Assembly (NCBI GenBank): GCA_003353945.1
Contig: PIVM01000004.1
Location: forward strand, 55,166 to 119,165
Direction: 5' to 3'
From: Gammaproteobacteria bacterium
GTDB lineage: Bacteria > Pseudomonadota > Gammaproteobacteria > Pseudomonadales > PIVM01
Length of the DNA: 64,000 nt
Shown piece after piece: positions 26,819-34,718 of this stretch (its first letter is position 1; every line of letters begins with the position of its first letter). A program made the position numbers and the translations under genes. The notes beneath the pieces were generated by a model, which searched no databases, was not told where the DNA came from, and saw nothing but the letters and a program-made list of their open reading frames with translations.

Positions 26819-27688
26819 ATGCGATTTACTTTGAATATCACCATGCTCGATCCCGCGCAGTATATTCCACTGGCACAGGCAGCGGAAAAGGCCGGGTTTT
26901 ATGCTGTTAGCGTACCGGATAGCATTTTTTATCCGAAAGAGGCGATAGGGGAGTATCCCTATCACGAAGGGCGGGAATTTCTTGAAGACAAGGCCTTTGT
27001 TGATCCCTTTGTTGCTATCGCAGCGATGGCGGCGGCAACAACGACGCTGCATTTTAGCTCCTTTGTGTTGAAGATGGCGATTCGAGAACCATTGCTGGTG
27101 GCTAAGATGGCACTGTCTGCTGCCGTGATGAGCAATAACCGTTTTACCTTGGGTGCAGGCATCAGTCCGTGGATCGATGACTTTACATATTGCAATACGC
27201 CGTGGCAGGGGCGCGGAAAACGACTGGATGAAATGATCGAAATATTTAAAGGTCTGCAAAGTGGAGAGTATTTTGAATTCCATGGCGAACATTTTGATTT
27301 TCCTTTATTGAAAATGTGTCCGGTGCCTTCTCAGCCGATCAAGCTAACCGTAGGAGGTCATGCACCTGCTGCGCTGCGTAGAGCTGCGCGCTTGGGGGAT
27401 GGTTGGGTATCAGCCAATCTGAGGCGGGAAGAAATGAAAGGCCTGATTACTCTTCTCAATAATTTTCGTAAAGAATACGGCAGTGATAAACGTGATGACT
27501 ATATTGTTCAGGGTATGCTGAGCGATATCGAAATGTTTTCACTTGATGGCTATAAAGAAGCGCAAGAGATGGGTATGACGGATGTTACTGTTGTACCTTG
27601 GGGTGTGTATGAAATGGAAGAAGTGACACTGCAGCAGCGCCTGGATTATATTCAACGATTTGCCGATGAGGTTATTAACCGGTTTTAA
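26819..27688 (+). CDS. LLM-class flavin/F420-type oxidoreductase
   Basis: This is a 289-residue luciferase-like monooxygenase fold protein: an N-terminal MRFTLNITMLDPAQYIPLAQ, then AGFYAVSVPDS, a conserved RFTLGAGISPW, and KLTVGGHAPAALRRAARLGDGWV near the C-terminus. It is close in layout to the TIGR03619-type F420-dependent group, but the cofactor (F420 or FMN) cannot be told by eye. It follows the NTF2-like gene by 90 bp on the same strand and probably shares its regulation by the divergent TetR. GAGG precedes the ATG. Confidence 0.85.
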   Translation: MRFTLNITMLDPAQYIPLAQAAEKAGFYAVSVPDSIFYPKEAIGEYPYHEGREFLEDKAFVDPFVAIAAMAAATTTLHFSSFVLKMAIREPLLVAKMALSAAVMSNNRFTLGAGISPWIDDFTYCNTPWQGRGKRLDEMIEIFKGLQSGEYFEFHGEHFDFPLLKMCPVPSQPIKLTVGGHAPAALRRAARLGDGWVSANLRREEMKGLITLLNNFRKEYGSDKRDDYIVQGMLSDIEMFSLDGYKEAQEMGMTDVTVVPWGVYEMEEVTLQQRLDYIQRFADEVINRF

Positions 27689-27692
27689 CAAA

Positions 27693-27725
27693 TGTATAAG
27701 AGCTGCAATATATAGCTCTTATACA
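27693..27725. terminator. 12-bp inverted repeat between convergent genes
   Basis: TGTATAAGAGCT and AGCTCTTATACA form a perfect 12-bp stem around a 9-base loop. It lies in the 48-bp gap between the convergent ends of the LLM and GGDEF-EAL genes and is a likely bidirectional terminator, although no T run follows. Confidence 0.55.
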
Positions 27726-27736
27726 ATAGATGGCTT

Positions 27737-30322
27737 TTATGCAATGTCGAGCAGAGGTTTGGATATGTAAAACCCCTGAATGTAATCTACACCGCACTCG
27801 TGAATCAGCTTAAGCAGCTCACGGTTTTCGACATATTCGGCAACAGTTTTTTTGCCCATGGCGTGTGCGATTTGATTGATTGCCATAATCACTTCCCTAT
27901 CAGTAGCGTCATTGGCGATTCCTTGGGTGAAGAGCCCATCAATTTTTATTAAATCAACGTTCAGATGTTTTAAATGGCCGAAAGAACAAAAGCCGCTGCC
28001 GAAATCATCCAGTGCAAACTGGCAGCCCAATTTGCGCAGATCGACAATAAGCTGTTGTGCTACTTTTAGGTTTGAAATCACGCAGGACTCAGTGACTTCA
28101 AAAACAAGTCGGGACGGATCGACGTTGTGCTGCTTGATTTGTTTGGCAATATAATCGACCAGTGCGGGGTCGCTGATGGTCTGGCCGCACAGGTTAATCG
28201 TTAGCGTGATGTTGTGGCGACTAACCGACGTTTGACTTAAATACTTGATAGCATTTTCAATGACCCAACGGTCAATTTCAGGCATTAAATTAAAGCGTTC
28301 TGCCGTAGGTAAAAAGGCGCCAGGCAGGATGAGATTGCCATCTTTTCCCGGCATGCGTATCAGGACTTCGTAGTGAATGCGGCTTTCCCCCAGGCTTGAC
28401 TTTAACATCGGCCAGAGCGCTTCTTCATGTTCGATCAGTTCGCTGTTCATTACGGGTTGAATGGGCACGATGGGTTGGAAGCACAATACGAAAGTATCAT
28501 TTTTCAAACATTCGTTCAGGCGGTGAGTCCAGCCCAGTTCCATATCCATGACTTGACGATCGTCATCAACGGGTGAATAGACATGAGTCTGGTTGCGTCC
28601 GGTTTCTTTTGCCTTATGACAGGCAAGATCGGCATCGGCCATCACGTCGCTTACGGAATTAGAATTATTATCGATTAGTGAAACACCGATGGATGCGTTA
28701 ATTGTATAGTTTTTTCCACTGTAGCTGAATTGATAGCGAGCGAGTATCTGGCGAAAGGAATCTGCAACGGACAAAATGAATTTCTTTTCTATGTTTCGCA
28801 AAATAATGGCAAATTCATCACCGCCCAACCGGGCCAGTAAATCAGAATCACGGACTCGGGATTGCAGTTGTTGGCTGATTTCAATCAATAGCTGGTCACC
28901 GGCTGCATGGCCGGCCGTGTCATTGATATATTTGAATTGATCCAGATCGATAAACAAAAGTGCGCTGGTCTCATGGCTGCGTTGCAGACGTTTTACTTCC
29001 AGGGATAGCTCTTCCTCAAAATAACGTCTGTTCAGCAGTTTGGTCATGGAGTCATGATTGGCCTGCCAGCGTAGCTCTTCTTCCATCTGTTTGCGTTCTG
29101 AAATGTCGCGAAAAGCCACTACGGTGCCTTCTTTGCTGCCTTCGACAGTGAGAGGGTAGACATTGCATTCTACCAGTAATGGCTGCCTGTCTTTTGTCCA
29201 AAAAGTAGCTTGCCAGTTAATGAGCCTTTCGCCGGATCGATACGCTTTACTGAGATAACAGCTTTCATCGGGATTATGAGCACCGTCGGCATGCGCATAG
29301 TGGAACAGTTTGTGAGGCTTATTAGCCACGAAATCGAGATCGGTCAGCCCAAGTATGCGTTTTGCAGAGGCATTCATAAAGCTGATCTTGCCTTCATTGT
29401 TGACGCCATAGACTCCATCGCCGACTGAGCCGAGAATCCCCCGTAAGTACTGCCTTTCTTTTTCGATGGCCTGTTTTGTTATCACTGCCCGGCACATTGA
29501 GTTTACGCGGGTGAGAAACAGGGCTTTCGATTCATTTTTAAACATACACTCCGTGGCGCCGGCATTCAGGGCAGTCTTGATAATCTTGTCCATGTAAGTG
29601 CCGGTGTAGATAGAGGAGATGATGTGTGATGTCTTTGGGTGATCGCGCAGCTGTCGGCACAGTTCATCGCCCGTTGCATCTGGCATGAAATAATCAATGA
29701 TGGCTAAATCATAATGATTGTTTAAAGCCATTGCCATACCTTCATCAACGGAGGCAGCAATATCAGTATGATAGCCATGTTTGCTTAATAGCTTGTAGAC
29801 AGAGCAGCGAAGCGATTTACAATCATCCACAAACAGTATTTTGATATTATGCTTTTTAAGCGGATTGCAGCGAGTGTTCGAATAAGCTTGTTGTGACGGG
29901 GATATGTGTTTTTCGTTTGCAATATATGTTTGTAAACTGGAACCTATTTTGCGGTAGTCCTGCCAAAGAAAGTGATTTGTATTTTTTCGTTGCGCTACCC
30001 AGTTGAATGTGTTTGCTTCCTTTTCTTCGGATAAGACGAGCACGAGCCTGCCCGAAAAAGTCTGTGAACTTAATAGTGATAGCAAATCATCCGCAGCAGA
30101 ATTTGAGTAGGGCGACCATCCAATAATAACAGCAAAGTACTGATCGCTATGTTGAATGAGTTGATCAAATCCTTCGTCAAATGTGGATGCTTCTGCGACC
30201 TGAATGCCGTTTTGTAGTAACAGTTGATGTAACATGCGTCGCATTGTGGCTGATTGTTCAATCAGTAGAACGCGGTGGGGCGAATGTAGGTCGTTGGCCA
30301 TGTCTTGTATAGCGATGGGCAT
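27737..30322 (-). CDS. Double-receiver PAS-GGDEF-EAL regulator
   Basis: The domains of this 861-residue protein are a degenerate receiver (about 10-135; VIIGWSP replaces the usual phospho-Asp site), a normal receiver (about 150-270; AIIDYFMPD, phospho-Asp near 208), PAS (about 290-405), GGDEF (near 500) and EAL (near 650). The cyclase site is intact (ARLGGDEF), with an I-site RDSD five residues before it. The PDE site reads YEVLIRM instead of EAL, an accepted variant, and keeps DDFGSG, LIKIDGLF and the Glu in VAEYVEN. c-di-GMP synthesis and hydrolysis are both possible. No kinase is adjacent. Confidence 0.9.
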   Translation of the reverse strand: MPIAIQDMANDLHSPHRVLLIEQSATMRRMLHQLLLQNGIQVAEASTFDEGFDQLIQHSDQYFAVIIGWSPYSNSAADDLLSLLSSQTFSGRLVLVLSEEKEANTFNWVAQRKNTNHFLWQDYRKIGSSLQTYIANEKHISPSQQAYSNTRCNPLKKHNIKILFVDDCKSLRCSVYKLLSKHGYHTDIAASVDEGMAMALNNHYDLAIIDYFMPDATGDELCRQLRDHPKTSHIISSIYTGTYMDKIIKTALNAGATECMFKNESKALFLTRVNSMCRAVITKQAIEKERQYLRGILGSVGDGVYGVNNEGKISFMNASAKRILGLTDLDFVANKPHKLFHYAHADGAHNPDESCYLSKAYRSGERLINWQATFWTKDRQPLLVECNVYPLTVEGSKEGTVVAFRDISERKQMEEELRWQANHDSMTKLLNRRYFEEELSLEVKRLQRSHETSALLFIDLDQFKYINDTAGHAAGDQLLIEISQQLQSRVRDSDLLARLGGDEFAIILRNIEKKFILSVADSFRQILARYQFSYSGKNYTINASIGVSLIDNNSNSVSDVMADADLACHKAKETGRNQTHVYSPVDDDRQVMDMELGWTHRLNECLKNDTFVLCFQPIVPIQPVMNSELIEHEEALWPMLKSSLGESRIHYEVLIRMPGKDGNLILPGAFLPTAERFNLMPEIDRWVIENAIKYLSQTSVSRHNITLTINLCGQTISDPALVDYIAKQIKQHNVDPSRLVFEVTESCVISNLKVAQQLIVDLRKLGCQFALDDFGSGFCSFGHLKHLNVDLIKIDGLFTQGIANDATDREVIMAINQIAHAMGKKTVAEYVENRELLKLIHECGVDYIQGFYISKPLLDIA

Positions 30323-30739
30323 AAGAACATTTTCTTTGTTATAAGCAACTGCAATTAATCTAATAAAAGATATATGCTTTTATCTACGTTCAAATATAGA
30401 TTACTTCGCATTTTGGTTGTGATGAAGGACAATGTTCTGGCGCGTTAGCAGGTGCTCGGATTGGCCCTGGCTAAGCCGTTGAAATGCACCCTATTAAATT
30501 GGATGATGAGAAAATAGGTATCGTGCTGTTAACGTGTTAGAAATATGTCAGAAGAAGTGTTTTTTTGTAATGCCAATTAAAATGCCATGGACAAATGTTC
30601 GCGATCATTAAGATCTTGACTCTGGTCTAGGGTTAAGGGCTACACTAATGATATCTGTGTGCTGATTGAGAAGCTGTTTTTTTGTGTAGCTGTAGCTTAT
30701 GATAAGCACTGCTTCCGATAGGGGGTTCGTTGGGTTGTT
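30323..30739. promoter_or_regulatory. 417-bp upstream region of the copper operon
   Basis: No gene is seen here. Its left end should contain the promoter of the minus-strand GGDEF-EAL gene. At 30616-30646 it contains TTGACT, a 19-bp spacer and TACACT, described separately. Confidence 0.5.
30616..30646 (+). promoter_or_regulatory. Candidate MerR-type promoter for the cus operon
   Basis: TTGACT (30616-30621) and TACACT (30641-30646) are separated by exactly 19 bp (CTGGTCTAGGGTTAAGGGC). A 19-bp spacer is the hallmark of promoters activated by MerR-family regulators such as CueR. The spacer is only weakly dyadic. The first operon gene starts about 95 bp downstream. No MerR gene or CusRS pair lies in the window. 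Confidence 0.5.
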
Positions 30740-31189
30740 ATGACATTGAACATGAATACATTGCGATACTTGCCGTATAGAGGCTGGCTTGTGATTGCCA
30801 CCTTAGTGGTGTGGTGGTCTGTTGGCAGTATGGCCCTGTGTTCTGTTTTTGATGTTTTTAGTTACAGTCAAGCCCATTCGCATGCTCAGCATGGCATGAT
30901 GGGTGGCCAGCAAATGATGCAACACAATGAACATCATGCAGTGGTGTCCTACCCATTGATGCTCATGGATAATAATGCGGTGTCGCCAGATGAACGGCTA
31001 TGCTGTGACGAGTTGCAGCAGGGCAGCTATACAGGGAAGTCTTCATCTGTACTTTTTCTGGCTGTGTTTCTTGCGTGGACGTCGAGTTGGTATGAGCCTG
31101 TTATTACCGTCTATACCGCAACCCAGCAGGTGGAGTCTGTCGTTTTTTCCCCTCCCATTTTTCTGCTTATCTGTTCATTTCTGAAATAG
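30740..31189 (+). CDS. His/Met-rich membrane protein at head of copper operon
   Basis: The 149-residue protein has an N-terminal membrane segment (WLVIATLVVWWSVGSMAL), a His/Met-rich stretch (HSHAQHGMMGGQQMMQHNEHH, about residues 47-67) suited to Cu(I)/Ag(I) or Cu(II) binding, a CC pair (RLCCDEL), and a second hydrophobic region. I recognise no family. Position ahead of a Cus RND system on the same strand suggests a periplasmic metal sensor, buffer or chaperone. ATG 30752 (MNTLRYLP) is an alternative start. Confidence 0.7.
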   Translation: MTLNMNTLRYLPYRGWLVIATLVVWWSVGSMALCSVFDVFSYSQAHSHAQHGMMGGQQMMQHNEHHAVVSYPLMLMDNNAVSPDERLCCDELQQGSYTGKSSSVLFLAVFLAWTSSWYEPVITVYTATQQVESVVFSPPIFLLICSFLK

Positions 31190-31294
31190 CGTTCTGCTTT
31201 GCTCGATAGAGGACTCACGCTTATGGTCTTGTGCGTGCTGTCTGCTAGTGATTGTCCTATTAAGACGTCCTATCTAAGACATTGAGGAAGCAAA

Positions 31295-32656
31295 ATGAGT
31301 GTTATTTGTAAAATCAGGCTAATAAACAGTACGTCACTACTGATGTTGGTCTTGGGTTGCAGTGTTGAGAGCATGGCCCAGCCAGTATTGTCGCTTGAAA
31401 AAGCGGTCAGTTTGGCATTGGCGCGTGATGCGGGCCTCAGGCAATACCGTGCGGCTACAGAGGCGGCCAGTGAGAACTCGATTGCAACAGGCCAACTACC
31501 AGACCCTGTGCTGCGATTTGGCGCAAAAAACCTGCCGACAAATACCTTTTCCATTGACCAGGAAGCGATGACACAGCTGAGTGTTGGCATAATGCAGCAA
31601 TTTCCGGCTGGTGATAGCCTGGCTCTGCAAGCGCAGATACAGGCGCTGGAAGCGGATAGTTGGCGTGAACGTACAGCATTGCAACGGTTACACGTTATTA
31701 ATCAAACCCGGCAGCGTTGGTTTGACGTCTATTATTGGCAGCAGGCTGCACAAATTTTGCAGGGAGACCGACAGCTGTTTGACCAGCTGCTGCAGATCAC
31801 GCATTCGCTTTACTCTGTTGGGCGAAAGCAGCAACAAGATGTTCTACGTGCCGAGCTGGAAATCAGTCTGCTCAAAGAAAAGCTCATTGAAGCGCAGTTG
31901 CAACTGCGTGAATCGCAGGCGTTGTTGGGTCGCTGGGTGGATCAGGATGCCATACCTATGTTGTTGCCAGACGAAGAGGAATGGTTGCCTCCTCTTCTTG
32001 ATATTCCGAATTCTTCCCATCAGATGGCACAACAAGTGGCGAACCATCCGCTGTTAGTCAGTCAGCAGCGTCTGATGAAGCAGAGTGAACATGCCGTGCA
32101 ACTTGCTCAGCAAAGTTATAAACCACGGTGGGGTATTAGTGCAGACTATGGTTGGCGTGATGGGGAAGATCCCAGTGGCGATGATCGGGCGGATATGTTC
32201 AGCGTTATGGTCAATGTGCAATTGCCTCTGTTTACCGCTAAGCGTCAAGACAAGGCTGTGTCTTCAAAACGTTATGCGCGTGCAGCAGAACAGGAAAAAT
32301 ACCTTGACCTGTTGCGAGCTCAAACCAGCAGAGTATTAGCAATGCATGCCAAGTGGCGGCAGTTAAGTGCTCGAAAGAAGTTGTTTGATGACACATTGTT
32401 GTTCCAATCGACAGCACAGGCTGATGCGACACTGAACGCCTATCAATCTGATGCGACGGATTTTGCCGACTTGATGCGGGCCTATCTAAGTGATCAGCGA
32501 ACCAAACTGGACTATCAGCGCCTGGTTGCCAATGAACAGAAGACGCTGGCACAACTGCATTTTCTGTACGGTTTTGATAATGCTCACGAACCAAGCGATA
32601 GACAAATCAGTAGACAAACTAGGACTGACCAGAGAATTCAAGAGATTACACCATGA
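31295..32656 (+). CDS. cusC: TolC-family outer-membrane channel, CusC-like
   Basis: The 453-residue protein has the outer-membrane efflux layout with two repeated helical hairpins: LSLEKAVSLALARDAGLRQY, then SIATGQLPDPVLRFG, and later VQLAQQSYKPRWGISADYG. The N-terminus may be a lipoprotein signal (LVLGC) or a normal signal cleaved near SMAQ. It would form the exit duct of a CusCBA-type heavy-metal pump. GAGG precedes the start. Its stop overlaps the CusB start by 4 bp (ATGA), so translation is coupled. Confidence 0.88.
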   Translation: MSVICKIRLINSTSLLMLVLGCSVESMAQPVLSLEKAVSLALARDAGLRQYRAATEAASENSIATGQLPDPVLRFGAKNLPTNTFSIDQEAMTQLSVGIMQQFPAGDSLALQAQIQALEADSWRERTALQRLHVINQTRQRWFDVYYWQQAAQILQGDRQLFDQLLQITHSLYSVGRKQQQDVLRAELEISLLKEKLIEAQLQLRESQALLGRWVDQDAIPMLLPDEEEWLPPLLDIPNSSHQMAQQVANHPLLVSQQRLMKQSEHAVQLAQQSYKPRWGISADYGWRDGEDPSGDDRADMFSVMVNVQLPLFTAKRQDKAVSSKRYARAAEQEKYLDLLRAQTSRVLAMHAKWRQLSARKKLFDDTLLFQSTAQADATLNAYQSDATDFADLMRAYLSDQRTKLDYQRLVANEQKTLAQLHFLYGFDNAHEPSDRQISRQTRTDQRIQEITP

Positions 32657-34209
32657 ATAACGTCAAACTGTTGATAATCGGACTGCTGGCCTTTTTTGCA
32701 GGTGGAATAGCAGTGTATATGATGATGCCGTCAATAACACAAGGCGCGGCACAGGAAAAGGCAACTGCAAAGGCAGCGAAGCCCTTGTATTGGGTCGCAC
32801 CAATGGATCCCAATTACAAACGCGATCAACCGGGGAAATCCCCAATGGGCATGGATTTAATACCGGCTTACGAAGAAGCGAACTCGAAAGACGACGTCGG
32901 TGTTGTACGAATTTCTCCCGTGGTTGAGAATAATCTGGGCGTGAAACTTGCCAAAGTGATCCAGGAAGATTTGTCCCTACAAATTAGGACGGTGGGATTT
33001 ATCGGTTTTAATGAAGATAGCGTTACCCATTTTCATAGCCGTGTTGATGGCTGGATTGAAAAGCTATCGGTGACAGCTGTGGGTGATCCGGTCGAAAAAG
33101 GACAAAAACTGTTTGAGTTGTATTCGCCGGAATTGGTCAATGCACAGGAAGAGTATCTCATCGCTTATCGGGGGCGTAATTCGCAACTTTTCAGTGCGGC
33201 CAAGCGCAAGCTTGAATCACTGGGCGTGGATGAAAAACAAATCACTGTTTTGCGCAAGGAAGGTAAAGTGAATCAGAGGCTCGCATTCTATGCTCAAAAT
33301 AATGGTTATGTCGCTAATCTGAACGTGCGTGAAGGGAGTTTTCTCAAACCGGATAAGAACGTCATGTCTGTTGGGTCTCTTGACGGTGTTTGGGTCATAG
33401 CAGAAATATTTGAACGGCAGGCGGGTTGGGTGAAACCGGGGCAGACAGTGGAAATGACAACTGACAGCTATCCAGGTAAGACCTGGCGTGGTGTCGTTAG
33501 CTATCTTTATCCGGTACTTAACAGTCAGACTCGCACGCTAAAGGCGCGTATTGTATTTGAAAACCCTAACGAATTTCTTAAGCCCAATATGTTTACTGAG
33601 CTGCTAATTGAAGCAGGCCTGCAGCACCAAGCGTTTTCTGTGCCTCGAGACGCGGTTATTCGAAGTGGTAGTATGAGTCGAGTGGTGAAAGCCATGGGTA
33701 GTGGGCGTTTTAAGTCGGTGCTTGTAAAAACTGGGGTGGAAAGCGGGCAGCGCATAGAAATACTTAAAGGATTGCAGGTTGGTGATAACGTTGTTGTTTC
33801 AGCACAGTTTTTGATTGACTCTGAATCGAGTTTGAGTGGCGAATTAAGTCGTATGGAGGAGCCGGTAAAGAATGAGCAGAGCGATTATTTGCCTATTTCT
33901 GTTCGAGCATCTGATGATGCTTCTGCAAGCAGTTCCAAGCAGCATGACCTGTCTCATCAAAAGCAAACCAGGACGCGAGGTGTGATCAAGCAGGTTATGA
34001 GCGATATGCACATGTTGAATGTCACGCATGAGCCGATACCTGAATGGAAATGGCCTACGATGACAATGATGTTTGAAGTGTCTGAAAAGATTGATTTGCA
34101 GACACTTAAAGCGGGGCAGCAAATTAATTTCCAATTGCTGGAGACAGTGGATGGGGATTATATCGTGACGAAACTTTATGAGTCAGAAGGTCATAGTCAA
34201 GCAAATTAG
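32653..34209 (+). CDS. cusB: CusB-like periplasmic adaptor fused to a CusF-like domain
   Basis: An N-terminal membrane anchor is followed by a heavy-metal-binding domain (YWVAPMDPNYKRDQPGKSPM, about 45-70; the MDPN/PGKSPMGMDLIP pattern). Membrane-fusion-protein hairpin, lipoyl and barrel domains follow (for example RVDGWIEKLSVTAVGDPVEK and MTTDSYPGKTWRG). The last 80 residues are a CusF-like domain (VIKQVMSDMHMLNVTHEPIP, then WKWPTMTMMFEV), with the W and M residues that bind Cu(I)/Ag(I) in CusF. This built-in chaperone lengthens the protein to 518 residues. It links the pump in the inner membrane to CusC. Confidence 0.92.
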   Translation: MNNVKLLIIGLLAFFAGGIAVYMMMPSITQGAAQEKATAKAAKPLYWVAPMDPNYKRDQPGKSPMGMDLIPAYEEANSKDDVGVVRISPVVENNLGVKLAKVIQEDLSLQIRTVGFIGFNEDSVTHFHSRVDGWIEKLSVTAVGDPVEKGQKLFELYSPELVNAQEEYLIAYRGRNSQLFSAAKRKLESLGVDEKQITVLRKEGKVNQRLAFYAQNNGYVANLNVREGSFLKPDKNVMSVGSLDGVWVIAEIFERQAGWVKPGQTVEMTTDSYPGKTWRGVVSYLYPVLNSQTRTLKARIVFENPNEFLKPNMFTELLIEAGLQHQAFSVPRDAVIRSGSMSRVVKAMGSGRFKSVLVKTGVESGQRIEILKGLQVGDNVVVSAQFLIDSESSLSGELSRMEEPVKNEQSDYLPISVRASDDASASSSKQHDLSHQKQTRTRGVIKQVMSDMHMLNVTHEPIPEWKWPTMTMMFEVSEKIDLQTLKAGQQINFQLLETVDGDYIVTKLYESEGHSQAN

Positions 34210-34255
34210 ATTACTGAAATGATTATACAAAACCAAGGTCAAAGGAGAATGTATT

Positions 34256-34672
34256 GTGAATTATCAAATGGCAAAGCAAATTATATCACGGGTACTTTTT
34301 TTCACTGTTGCAGCCAGTTATGTTCAGGCACAAAGTTCTGAACATGATATGCACAAAAAAGAGGCCGGTGCTATGCATCAGGAGCATCAGGAGCATCAGG
34401 GCATGCACGACGGCATGATGGAAAAATCGTCACAGCAAAAGATGCAGATGGTGAAAAGCAAAGGAATACTTAACAAAGTGATGCCTGAGCACCGCCACGT
34501 CAATATCAGTCATGAGCCTATTCCCGAGTTGAATTGGCCGAAAATGAAAATGAATTTTCAAACAGATAAGTCGGTAGATCTCAGTGGTTTGAAACCAGGG
34601 CAGAAAGTGATTTTTACTTTACAAGTAGATGAGCAGCAGAACTACTTAATAAAGGAAATGATGGTTGAGTAA
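34256..34672 (+). CDS. CusF-like periplasmic copper/silver chaperone
   Basis: A GTG start at 34256 is supported by AGGAG 8 bases upstream; ATG 34268 is the alternative. A signal peptide (ending near VQA) precedes a His/Met-rich stretch with a repeated HQE motif, then a CusF fold of about 70 residues: GILNKVMPEHRHVNISHEPI, followed by LNWPKMKMNF, with the conserved His, Trp and two Met. It probably hands Cu(I)/Ag(I) to the adaptor and pump. It shares its core with the C-terminus of the preceding adaptor, so it looks like a duplication. Confidence 0.88.
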   Translation: MNYQMAKQIISRVLFFTVAASYVQAQSSEHDMHKKEAGAMHQEHQEHQGMHDGMMEKSSQQKMQMVKSKGILNKVMPEHRHVNISHEPIPELNWPKMKMNFQTDKSVDLSGLKPGQKVIFTLQVDEQQNYLIKEMMVE

Positions 34673-34718
34673 GCGCTTCTCATTGGGGCTTGTGAAAACG
34701 CAGTAACGGGAAATTCTT

